Shown in pieces: positions 8,842 to 15,214 of a DNA stretch of 64,000 nt. Source of the stretch: Haloarcula vallismortis ATCC 29715 (GTDB taxonomy: Archaea > Halobacteriota > Halobacteria > Halobacteriales > Haloarculaceae); NCBI RefSeq assembly GCF_000337775.1, contig NZ_AOLQ01000012.1:1-64000 (forward strand), read 5' to 3'. Each line of letters opens with the position of its first letter. Positions within the stretch are counted from its first letter, which is position 1. The notes beneath the pieces are model-generated. The model saw only the letters and a program-made list of their open reading frames with translations, did not search any database and was not told where the DNA came from. The translations under genes were made by a program, and so were the position numbers.

Positions 8842-10017
8842 ATGGAACCTGCTCTCTCAGCATTGGACGCATATCTCGACGACGCCGCTGTCGATGGCTA
8901 CCTCCTCGATGCGGATTCCGAGGTGTCAGACCAGTACTATCTCTCTGGATTCGACGCGCCGGACCCGTTCATCACGCTGTACGACGGCGACACGCATCTC
9001 CTCTTCCCGCGGAGTCTGGAGTTCGGCCGCGCAAAACGCGAATCGCGGGCCGAGACTGTCGAACGCTATGTCGACTTCGACCACCAGCAGAAAGTCGAGG
9101 ACCACGGCCCGGACGAAGCGGTCTCGCACGTCCTCGCGGATTTCCTTGCGGCCTACGACGTTGAGAGCGTGGCCGTGCCGCCGCGGTTCCCGCTCCGGAC
9201 TGCGGATGGCCTGCGGGCACGCGGCGTCGATGTGACAGCCGACACCGACGGGATTATCACGGAGATCAGGGCGACGAAAACCGAGACCGAAGTCGACCAC
9301 ATCCGGACGGCACAGCGGGCCAACGAGGCGGCGATGGAGGCGGCCGAATCGCTACTTGAAGCGTCGGAGATTGCTGCCGACGACACGCTCGAAGTTGACG
9401 GCGAGACACTGACGAGCGAGCGCGTCAAAGAAGAGATCGAGGTGACGCTGCTCAGACACGGCTGCTCGCTGGACGAGACAATCGTCGCCTGTGGTGCTGA
9501 CGCCGCGGACCCACACGACCGCGGGAGCGGGCCACTCTTCGCCCACGAGCCCATCATCATCGACATCTTCCCGCAGGACAAAGCGACGAAGTACCACGCC
9601 GACATGACGCGGACGTTCCTCAAAGGCGAACCAAGCGAGACAGTGTGCGAGTGGTACGATCTGACAGAGCGCGCGATGGAAGCCGCATTCGACGCGCTGG
9701 AACCCGGCGCGACCGGCAAAGACGTACACGACGCTGTCTGTGACGTGTACGAGGATGCCGGCGAACCGACACTGCGTGACGACGAACGGACAGAGACGGG
9801 TTTCATCCACAGTACGGGCCACGGCGTCGGGCTGGACGTCCACGAACTCCCCAGACTATCGCCCAACGGCGGCGAACTCGAGCCGGGGCACATCGTCACT
9901 ATCGAGCCCGGCCTCTACGACCCCGATGTCGGCGGCGTCAGAATCGAGGACATCGCCGTCGTCACCCCTGACGGCTATGAAAACCTGACCGAGTACGAGG
10001 TCCAGCTGGTCGTCTGA
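8842..10017 (+). CDS. M24-family aminopeptidase, Xaa-Pro dipeptidase type
   Basis: The protein has 391 residues. An N-terminal creatinase-like domain (about 1-150) precedes a pita-bread catalytic domain. Metal ligands visible are Asp in IIIDIFPQD, Asp in HADMTRTF, His in HSTGHGVGLDVHE, Glu in IVTIEPGLY and Glu in GVRIEDIAVV. I chose ATG 8842 rather than 8815 because GTATAT at about 8809-8814 is a good TATA element for a leaderless start at 8842. The substrate is probably Xaa-Pro dipeptides or peptides, but this is not proven by sequence. Confidence 0.9.
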   Translation: MEPALSALDAYLDDAAVDGYLLDADSEVSDQYYLSGFDAPDPFITLYDGDTHLLFPRSLEFGRAKRESRAETVERYVDFDHQQKVEDHGPDEAVSHVLADFLAAYDVESVAVPPRFPLRTADGLRARGVDVTADTDGIITEIRATKTETEVDHIRTAQRANEAAMEAAESLLEASEIAADDTLEVDGETLTSERVKEEIEVTLLRHGCSLDETIVACGADAADPHDRGSGPLFAHEPIIIDIFPQDKATKYHADMTRTFLKGEPSETVCEWYDLTERAMEAAFDALEPGATGKDVHDAVCDVYEDAGEPTLRDDERTETGFIHSTGHGVGLDVHELPRLSPNGGELEPGHIVTIEPGLYDPDVGGVRIEDIAVVTPDGYENLTEYEVQLVV

Positions 10018-10149
10018 GCAGGTTCAGAGCCGCTCTGGCCGCCACAGGACGAACAGGCCGCTTTGGCGTCTTCGGTCCGGGTCCACAGTGCATGGATTCG
10101 AGACGTATGTTACCGTTTGACACCATTTTCCGCAGCTCCATCATGAACA

Positions 10150-10158
10150 TTTATTATG
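10150..10158 (+). promoter_or_regulatory. TATA-like element ahead of small ORFs
   Basis: The sequence TTTATTATG lies about 30 bases before an ATG at 10185, the spacing expected for a haloarchaeal leaderless transcript. It is the main reason to consider the two small ORFs that follow as expressed. Confidence 0.45.
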
Positions 10159-10184
10159 AATGGGTCGAAAAGTGGTGATACTCA

Positions 10185-10274
10185 ATGCTTGTATCCATTG
10201 TACGCCCCGCACACACCGCCCCCACTGCACTGCCCACAAACCACAGACGCCGGCCGACACGACCCCCAGGATGA
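10185..10274 (+). CDS. Possible 29-codon leader ORF
   Basis: This is a 29-residue ORF beginning MLVSIVRPAHTAPTALP and ending RRRPTRPPG. It starts at the position predicted for a leaderless message from the TATA-like element at 10150. Its stop overlaps the start of the next ORF as ATGA, a common sign of translational coupling. The composition (Thr, Pro, Arg, His) is not typical of acidic haloarchaeal proteins, so it may be a regulatory uORF or chance. Confidence 0.35.
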   Translation: MLVSIVRPAHTAPTALPTNHRRRPTRPPG

Positions 10275-10441
10275 CAACACGAATCACGACCCCCCGAAAC
10301 GATGACTCGTACCCGACAACTACGCTGCCGTTCGACGACGCGGACGACCAGTCACGGTCCCGCCGTGCGCCGAAGATGTTCTCGCCAACCAATCACGCCA
10401 CGATGGGCCAGTTCGACACCGAGGCTACGGACCTACGGTAA
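10271..10441 (+). CDS. Possible 56-residue small protein
   Basis: The ORF begins MTTRITTPRNDDSYPTT and ends GQFDTEATDLR. Third positions are mainly G or C and the composition is rich in Asp, Thr and Pro, as in real genes here. It overlaps the preceding 29-codon ORF by four bases and lies 44 bases before the ribbon-helix-helix gene. I recognise no family. It could be a small partner of the RHH protein or an unconstrained ORF. Confidence 0.42.
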   Translation: MTTRITTPRNDDSYPTTTLPFDDADDQSRSRRAPKMFSPTNHATMGQFDTEATDLR

Positions 10442-10485
10442 GCTGGGTCACAACGCATATGCCGCCGGCACGCCTCCGTGACGAC

Positions 10486-10695
10486 ATGTCCGACTACACC
10501 ACAGTATCTATCCCGAAAGACCTCGCGGAGCGCGTCGAAGAGACCATTGAAGGGACGAGTTTCTCCAGTACGTCCGACCTCGTTCGGTTCCTGCTTCGGA
10601 GTATCGTCGTCGAGCACCAGCGGGAAGGCGAACTGACCGAAGCGCAGTTCCAGGACATCACCGACCAGCTGCGGGACCTGGGCTATCTGGAGTAA
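10486..10695 (+). CDS. Ribbon-helix-helix transcriptional regulator
   Basis: This 69-residue protein starts MSDYTTVSIPKDLAERVEET, a clear RHH (CopG/Arc) N-terminal strand and helix, followed by FSSTSDLVRFLLRSIVVEHQ for the second helix. The C-terminal tail, EAQFQDITDQLRDLGYLE, is often conserved in archaeal versions. CGCATATG at 10454-10461 fits as a TATA element for a leaderless start at 10486. RHH dimers bind operator DNA through the N-terminal strand. The target is unknown, and autoregulation is plausible. It ends eight bases before the convergent 10704 gene. Confidence 0.88.
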   Translation: MSDYTTVSIPKDLAERVEETIEGTSFSSTSDLVRFLLRSIVVEHQREGELTEAQFQDITDQLRDLGYLE

Positions 10696-10703
10696 TCGGG
10701 TCG

Positions 10704-11114
10704 CTACTGCGGATACTTCTCGGGCGGTTCGACATCGAGAACTGTAATCTCCTGTGCCTGCCCGGCTCTGTCGAAGGCTCCGAAGGCGTCGATGTCCCAC
10801 GGCGGGATACCGACGAAGATCACCTCGTGGAGGTCGTCAGTCTTGCTGACACCCATGTATCCGTCGGGGTGGGAGACGAACCGGCCCTGTGTCTGGCCGG
10901 CCGGCGTCCCGAGATCGACACCGAACACTGCCTTCACTGAAGCCCCGGCCGAAGGGAGGTAAAAGTCAGTAAATACCGGTGTCTCGTCCGGCAGGTCCGC
11001 ATCGGGAAGGTCCCCTGCAGGCGTGACGGCCAGCGAAATCGTCACGTCGTCAGGTTCGGCCTCGCTGGCGAGCCGTAGCAGCGTCTCGACGAGTCCGCGT
11101 GTGACGTAGACCAC
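10704..11114 (-). CDS. Divergent JAMM/MPN-like protein
   Basis: The 136-residue product starts at a GTG at 11114 (VVYVTRGLVETLL, first Val read as Met). A longer open frame upstream is Arg-rich and is a shadow of the 11842 gene. Residues about 80-100 read GRFVSHPDGYMGVSKTDDLH. This keeps His-x7-Ser-x2-Asp of the JAMM metalloprotease motif but has Val where the first His is expected. The protein may be a non-catalytic MPN fold or use other ligands. No partner ubiquitin-like gene is seen next to it. Confidence 0.7.
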   Translation of the reverse strand: MVYVTRGLVETLLRLASEAEPDDVTISLAVTPAGDLPDADLPDETPVFTDFYLPSAGASVKAVFGVDLGTPAGQTQGRFVSHPDGYMGVSKTDDLHEVIFVGIPPWDIDAFGAFDRAGQAQEITVLDVEPPEKYPQ

Positions 11115-11161
11115 GCCACAGCTTCGCACGGCCCGGGTAAAACGGCGTCGCTTGACCCGAT

Positions 11162-11842
11162 TCAGCCGAGCACGAGTGACTTGAGGTTCTTCGCGTACAG
11201 CCCCGGCGTCCGGCCGCGGGACCCGCGAAGTGCGTAGGCGATGGCCTCGGCGGCGTCTTCCATCACGCCTTCTCCGTGGCCAACCAGTACTCGGTCGGGA
11301 GCAAGCCGCGTGAGCTTCTTGGGCGGGAACAGGCGCAACATCGGGTGGACGCCGAGGCGTTCGTCGCCGGCAAGGAAGTAGTCCGCCGCCCCGACCGCCT
11401 CGGGGACAACTAACGTGTCGTCTTCGTCGCCGTACAGCGCGGCCTCTTGCCAGAACGTATTGTCGATGATCTTGTGGACGCCGTAGTCTGTGCCCGGCAG
11501 TTGTCGGTGAATGCGTTCGACCGGCGCGTCGATATCTTCCTCGACACCTGACATCCAGTCGGGGATGTACACTGACACGTCGTGTCGGTTTGCAACGGCG
11601 GCGCTGTCGCGTTTGTGCCGATCCAACAGGATGACGACGCCGGCTACCTCGCCGAACTCGGCAAACAGGTCGTCGATACTGTCGACGTCTATCGGGTCGA
11701 CGACGAACACACCGGCCTCCGTCTTGAGGACGTGACTCGCCCGGACCATCATTTCGTCGGGATACGGAATGTAGCTCACGCCGCGCTCCCAGCGGTTCGT
11801 CTCCAGCCATTCTGTCGCCTCGTCCTGACCTTTCATTGGCAT
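11162..11842 (-). CDS. Metallo-beta-lactamase-fold-like protein lacking canonical motif
   Basis: The protein has 226 residues from the ATG at 11842; an alternative ATG at 11836 has a GGAGG eight bases upstream. The order of strands and the segments VVILLDRHKRDSAAV (where HxHxDH is expected) and DRVLVGHGEGV (metal-binding His of a later motif) suggest an MBL fold. The first motif is RHKRD, so at least two normal zinc ligands are missing. A TTTATT element lies about 28 bases upstream of 11842. The function is unknown; similar haloarchaeal proteins are often annotated as MBL-fold hydrolases. Confidence 0.72.
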   Translation of the reverse strand: MPMKGQDEATEWLETNRWERGVSYIPYPDEMMVRASHVLKTEAGVFVVDPIDVDSIDDLFAEFGEVAGVVILLDRHKRDSAAVANRHDVSVYIPDWMSGVEEDIDAPVERIHRQLPGTDYGVHKIIDNTFWQEAALYGDEDDTLVVPEAVGAADYFLAGDERLGVHPMLRLFPPKKLTRLAPDRVLVGHGEGVMEDAAEAIAYALRGSRGRTPGLYAKNLKSLVLG

Positions 11843-11962
11843 ACGCCTCCGTACGAGCCTGACGTGAATAAATGGTCGAGAACGGGAAACACGCGTGTTG
11901 GGGTTGTTCCGCCCCCGAATAGCGTCCACAGCGGCTTTGTCGGTGGCGGTCGAAGCGCCGGT

Positions 11963-12649
11963 ATGCTCTCATCGCCAGCCTGGCTCACGCTCGAGGTGAA
12001 GTATCCAGACCGTGCGACAGCGTTCTACGAGGCCTTTCTGGAACTCGACATCGTCTCGGAGGCTCCGGATGAAGCCGTGCTTGCGGCCGGCGACACCGAG
12101 CTCAGACTCCGTGCACCGGGAACAGTGCCGCGCGGTGGGCTCCACACGCACTACGCGCTAACCATTCCCGAGCGGGAGTACGACGGCTGGTACGACCGAC
12201 TGGACGAGCGCTTCGACCTGGTCGAACACACCTTCGGGGACGCGCGGTCGCTGTACTTCTATGACCCGCAGGGGAACTGTGTGGAACTCGGCGAGCGGGC
12301 GGTCGACGGTACTGGCGTCACCGGCCTGTTCGAACTCGTCCTCGAAGTCGAGGACCTGTCCGCAGCGGTGGACTTCTACGCCACGTTGGGCTTCGAGATG
12401 GTCGACGACAGCCGCGACGACGGTCGCGTTCGGCTCTCGACCGGCGACCTCGACCTGGAGCTGTGGTCACCACGGCTCGGCATCGCCGACGCCCGCGGCG
12501 GCGTCCACGTCGACTTCGGCGTCGTCGCCGAAGACCCGAAATCGACAGCCAGAGCGGTCGCTGATGACGCGCTCGCGGTCACCTCGGTCACAGAGGGTGT
12601 CCAAATCAGGGACCGGGACGGCCACTACCTGACGCTGGTGTCCGAGTAG
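11963..12649 (+). CDS. Two-domain VOC (glyoxalase/dioxygenase superfamily) protein
   Basis: The 228-residue protein is built from two VOC beta-alpha-beta modules, about residues 1-110 (LTLEVKYPDRATAFYEAFLE) and 115-228 (LVLEVEDLSAAVDFYATLGF). Each ends with a segment of the form FYDPQGNCVELGE or IRDRDGHYLTLV, where a metal-binding Glu may sit. Tandem VOC proteins include extradiol dioxygenases and glyoxalase relatives. The substrate cannot be read from the sequence. I chose the ATG at 11963 because upstream in-frame sequence belongs to the antisense gene. Confidence 0.8.
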   Translation: MLSSPAWLTLEVKYPDRATAFYEAFLELDIVSEAPDEAVLAAGDTELRLRAPGTVPRGGLHTHYALTIPEREYDGWYDRLDERFDLVEHTFGDARSLYFYDPQGNCVELGERAVDGTGVTGLFELVLEVEDLSAAVDFYATLGFEMVDDSRDDGRVRLSTGDLDLELWSPRLGIADARGGVHVDFGVVAEDPKSTARAVADDALAVTSVTEGVQIRDRDGHYLTLVSE

Positions 12650-12792
12650 CGGCCCCGGCAGCAACACCGGCGGCGACCAGTCGTAGGTGGGTACCACCGG
12701 ACGAGGATATAATGACCTCCCTTGTACTAGTAGCCGTATAGGCCCCTCATAGGCAGGTTCTTTTCGTGTCGATAGCCACCGTCTAACTGAGG

Positions 12793-13071
12793 ATGTCCCC
12801 GACTGACTCCCGGACCGGGCGCGATGTCCCCGCGAAGGCGACGCTGTTCTGTCCGGACTGCGGGCACCAGAGCAGGTACGACGGCGACTGGATCGTCGTT
12901 GCGCGCTACCGCAGCAGGCACTACCGCTGCCCGGAGTGCCACGCCCAGATTGCGACCCGGCCGAGCCACACTGACAGTGATTCGCCCCGGTTCTTCGACA
13001 CCTACTGGCAAGCGTGGAACCACGGCATTCGTGTGTGGCACGGACTGTTACAGCGATTTCTCTCTCCCTGA
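12793..13071 (+). CDS. Small zinc-ribbon protein, DUF8106-like
   Basis: This is a 92-residue protein with CPDCGHQS (about residues 20-23) and CPECHA (about 46-49) pairs that form one zinc ribbon. A Trp-rich C-terminal tail follows (YWQAWNHGIRVWHGLLQRF). Small zinc-ribbon proteins like this are abundant in haloarchaea and mostly uncharacterised. It is a single gene with a TATA-like GATATAAT about 75 bases upstream, so a short 5' leader is possible. The DUF number is from memory. Confidence 0.75.
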   Translation: MSPTDSRTGRDVPAKATLFCPDCGHQSRYDGDWIVVARYRSRHYRCPECHAQIATRPSHTDSDSPRFFDTYWQAWNHGIRVWHGLLQRFLSP

Positions 13072-13191
13072 GCGGGCGTGCCAACTCTGACGGCGTCGGT
13101 CAGAATCGCGACGCTGCGATTGGGGCGACGGTCTCACAGAAGCGTATCGTCTGCAACAGGGCCGCTTGGTGGATACAGGCCGTTCTGCCGC

Positions 13192-13506
13192 TCAATCTAG
13201 CCGCTGGGAGTCGATGCTGACACCCGGCGGCGTCACAATCAAGAAGCCCCGGAAGTGCATCAGTTCGCCGCCGGCCTCTCGGACCGGTCGGGCGAACCCG
13301 GCAGCGAGTTCGTTCAGGTCCCCATCGACGTTGAGAACCAGCACTGCCCCGCTCTCGATGGTGTTTATCCACTGTTCGGGCGGTTCCGACCCGTCGAGGA
13401 CCCCAAGCACGACGCGGTTGCTGCCGGCCCCGTCACGGCCCTCGTCCATCTGGTCCTCCACGGCCTGCAGGTCCAGGCCCTCGAAATCACTCATAAACTC
13501 ATCCAT
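13192..13506 (-). CDS. Haloarchaeal conserved protein, DUF5779-like
   Basis: The product has 104 residues if started at 13506 (MDEFMSDFEGLDLQAVEDQM); the internal ATG at 13494 is an equally likely start. The core includes NRVVLGVLDGSEPPEQW, then AVLVLNVDGDLNELAAGFA and GGELMHFRGFLIVTPPGV. This strongly resembles a haloarchaea-only family that I recall as DUF5779. No function is known. It is divergent from leuA, with about 140 bases between the two start sites. Confidence 0.78.
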   Translation of the reverse strand: MDEFMSDFEGLDLQAVEDQMDEGRDGAGSNRVVLGVLDGSEPPEQWINTIESGAVLVLNVDGDLNELAAGFARPVREAGGELMHFRGFLIVTPPGVSIDSQRLD

Positions 13507-13612
13507 GCGCGGACGGAGCAAAAATCCTCCCCACCTGTCTGACGTGCGGCAGTCGCACCGGTGGTGGTCGTGGCCGTGTGCCATGTGCACGCGGCACCGT
13601 CTTATGAACAAG

Positions 13613-13620
13613 TATAAATA
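13613..13620 (+). promoter_or_regulatory. TATA box of leuA
   Basis: TATAAATA at 13613-13620 is a near-perfect archaeal TATA element. Transcription should begin about 24-28 bases from its centre, at roughly 13640-13645, immediately before the ATG at 13647. A GTG at 13621, which opens the long leuA frame, touches the TATA box and would lie upstream of the transcript. Confidence 0.75.
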
Positions 13621-13646
13621 GTGGAAGCATCCAGTTACGGGTGCTT

Positions 13647-13721
13647 ATGTCCAACAACGAGGGCACGTCGGAATCTCCGGCGGATCGAGTTCTTCCAGGG
13701 CACACTGGATTCCACGTCTGA
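13647..13721 (+). other. Short ORF in the leuA promoter-proximal frame
   Basis: These 24 codons begin MSNNEGTSESPADRV at the ATG the promoter predicts and end at a TGA at 13719. The first 14 codons look like a normal acidic haloarchaeal N-terminus. They lead up to ADRV, just where the other frame enters with RIEFFQGTLDS. I read this as the original N-terminus of leuA, separated by a frameshift near 13686-13695. A true leader peptide is less likely, as it has only one Leu and two Val. Confidence 0.55.
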
Positions 13722-14865
13722 GATAACAGACGCACGGATTTTCGACACCACGCTGCGCGATGGTGAGCAGTCACCACGTACGTCGTTCAACTACGAGGAC
13801 AAACGCGAGATAGCCGCGCTGCTCGACGAGATGGGAACCCACGTCATCGAGGCCGGGTTCCCTGTCAACTCCGACGCGGAGTTCGAGGCAGTGCGCGACA
13901 TCGCCGAGTCCACGCGAGTGACGACCTGCGGACTGGCGCGTGTGGTCGAGAAAGACATCGAGGCGGCCTTGGATTCTGGTGTGGACATGGTCCACACCTT
14001 CGTCTCGACGTCGGACGTACAGTTGCAGGATTCCATGCACGCGACCCGTCAGGAGGCACTCGACACCGCCGTCGACTGTGTCGAGATGATCACAGACGCG
14101 GGCGCCGAATGCATGTTCTCGCCGATGGACGCGACCCGGACCGACGAGGACTTCCTCGTCGAAGTCATCGAGGCTACGTCCGCGGCGGGTGCGGACTGGA
14201 TCAACATTCCGGACACGTGTGGGGTCGCCACGCCGCGGCGGTTCTACGACCTCATCGAGATCGTCGACGACTGCACCGACGCCTACATCGACGTGCACAC
14301 GCACGACGACTTCGGGCTGGCGTCGGCCAACGCCATCTCTGGCTTCGAGGCCGGAGCCAGCCAGGCGCAGGTGTCGGTCAACGGCATCGGCGAACGCGCC
14401 GGCAACGCGGCCTACGAAGAGGTCGTGATGGCGCTTGAGTCGCTGTATGATGTCGACACCGGAATCGACACCACCCGCATCACGGAGCTGTCGCGGATCG
14501 TCGAGGAGAAATCCGACATCGGGGTGCCGGCGAACAAGCCCGTCGTCGGGCGCAACGCCTTCTCCCACGAGAGCGGCATCCACGCCGCCGGTGTCATCGA
14601 GAACTCCGATACATTCGAGCCGGGCGTCATGACTCCAGAGATGGTCGGGGCCACGCGCGAGCTCGTACTCGGCAAGCACACCGGGGCCCACTCGGTTCGG
14701 GAGCGACTCGTCGACGCGGGCTACGACCCGACCGAGGCGGAGGTCCGAGAAGTGACCCGCCGCGTCAAGGAGTACGGCGCGGAGGAGCAGGTCACCATGT
14801 CGGTGCTTGAACGGTTCGCCGAGGAGATCGGCGTGACCGAGGAAAGCGAGGAGGTCCGGGCGTAG
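13647..14865 (+). CDS. leuA: 2-isopropylmalate/citramalate synthase family protein, apparent 5' frameshift
   Basis: This is the condensing enzyme at the start of leucine synthesis (2-oxoisovalerate plus acetyl-CoA) or of the citramalate route. The catalytic segment DTTLRDGEQSPRTSF, the metal ligands HTHDDFGLA and the GERAGNAAYEE motif are intact. Without the C-terminal regulatory domain it has about 394 residues from 13681. The promoter-matched ATG at 13647 opens a different frame that stops at 13721. The LeuA frame has no ATG, GTG or TTG between 13681 and the catalytic core. Its only upstream start, GTG 13621, precedes the predicted transcript. The N-terminus therefore looks frameshifted. 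The position next to ilvBNC-leuCD fits leuA; citramalate synthase is the alternative. Confidence 0.85.
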
Positions 14866-14960
14866 GCCGATGACCTCGCTTCCGGCCGTCACTACGAGTG
14901 AGCAGCCACCGGTGAGTATCCGGCTTCGAGTCGCTGTCCGCCAACAACTATCACAGAACG

Positions 14961-14970
14961 TTTATTATTC
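14961..14970 (+). promoter_or_regulatory. TATA-like element for the ilvB leader transcript
   Basis: TTTATTATTC lies about 29 bases before the ATG at 14994. This spacing predicts a leaderless transcript starting at about 14990, so the leader ORF would be the first thing translated on the ilv-leu message. I found no other TATA-like element between here and ilvB. Confidence 0.6.
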
Positions 14971-14993
14971 GGGACGAACTGCATTCGGGTGTG

Positions 14994-15080
14994 ATGACCG
15001 CGGCTGCTGGACATCGGGTTCGAACCCCCGCCAGCACCGCGACCGCTATTCTCGGCGTGCGTATTGTAGGGGCACTATAG
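14994..15080 (+). CDS. Candidate branched-chain amino acid leader peptide
   Basis: This ORF of 28 codons starts MTAAAGHRVRTP and ends AILGVRIVGAL before TAG. Of the last ten residues six are Ile, Leu or Val, with codons ATT, CTC, GTG, ATT, GTA and CTA. The genes downstream read mainly ATC, GTC and CTC/CTG, so several of these are rare here. The stop codon abuts the loop of a GC-rich hairpin with a T-rich tail. The layout matches bacterial ilv and leu attenuator leaders: shortage of charged Ile, Leu or Val tRNA would stall the ribosome just before the hairpin. The function is inferred from sequence only. Confidence 0.6.
   Translation: MTAAAGHRVRTPASTATAILGVRIVGAL
15000..15040 (+). other. Stable stem-loop inside the leader ORF
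   Basis: GCGGCTGCTGG (15000-15010) pairs with CCAGCACCGC (15031-15040) through ten base pairs with one bulged C. Inside it lies the perfect palindrome GGGTTCGAACCC (15016-15027). This could be the pause or protector hairpin of an attenuator. Its CCCCC run (15025-15029) could also compete for the GGGG of the terminator-like stem. The inner hairpin resembles a tRNA T-arm, but no tRNA can be folded around it. Confidence 0.55.
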
Positions 15081-15099
15081 CCCCTCTCTTTACCTTTTC
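15068..15099 (+). terminator. Terminator-like hairpin at the end of the leader ORF
   Basis: AGGGGC (15068-15073) pairs with GCCCCT (15080-15085) around the six-base loop ACTATA. A pyrimidine tract rich in T (CTCTTTACCTTTTC) follows. The leader TAG spans 15078-15080, across the loop and the first stem base, so a translating ribosome would prevent the stem from forming. T-rich tracts alone can terminate archaeal transcription, which makes this a plausible conditional terminator. Confidence 0.55.
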
Positions 15100-15108
15100 A
15101 CCCCCGGC

Positions 15109-15120
15109 CGAATCGATTCG
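15109..15120. promoter_or_regulatory. Perfect 12-base palindrome in the ilvB leader
   Basis: CGAATCGATTCG is self-complementary and lies between the terminator-like hairpin and the second leader ORF. It could be an operator for a dimeric repressor or simply a chance palindrome. No second copy was noticed in the window. Confidence 0.3.
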
Positions 15121-15145
15121 TCATACCACCACAGAGTCATCAGTC

Positions 15146-15214
15146 ATGCACGCAGCACACACATCACCGCGGTATCGACCCCGAACACGAACAGACGGAG
15201 AGATGAAACGATGA
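15146..15214 (+). CDS. 22-codon ORF overlapping the ilvB start
   Basis: The peptide MHAAHTSPRYRPRTRTDGEM-KR is read from ATG 15146 and stops at TGA 15212-15214. That stop overlaps the ilvB ATG at 15211 as ATGA. The four-base overlap is the same arrangement used by the true genes of this operon for translational coupling. It is His/Arg/Thr-rich and lacks branched-chain residues, so it is unlikely to be the sensing peptide. Its role would be to deliver ribosomes to ilvB. Confidence 0.4.
   Translation: MHAAHTSPRYRPRTRTDGEMKR

Noticed and set aside
10704-11972. A single 422-codon minus-strand gene
   Set aside because: Only the last 136 codons have haloarchaeal composition. The rest is Arg-rich and antisense to or out of frame with the MBL-like gene, so a GTG start at 11114 was chosen.
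13621-13647. GTG at 13621 as the leuA start
   Set aside because: It directly follows the TATA box, upstream of the predicted transcription start. The encoded N-terminus (SSYGCLCPTTRARRN) is unlike the family.
15000-15040. A tRNA or tRNA remnant in the ilvB leader because of GGGTTCGAACCC
   Set aside because: No acceptor, D or anticodon stems can be built at the required distances. The region is better explained as a hairpin inside the leader ORF.
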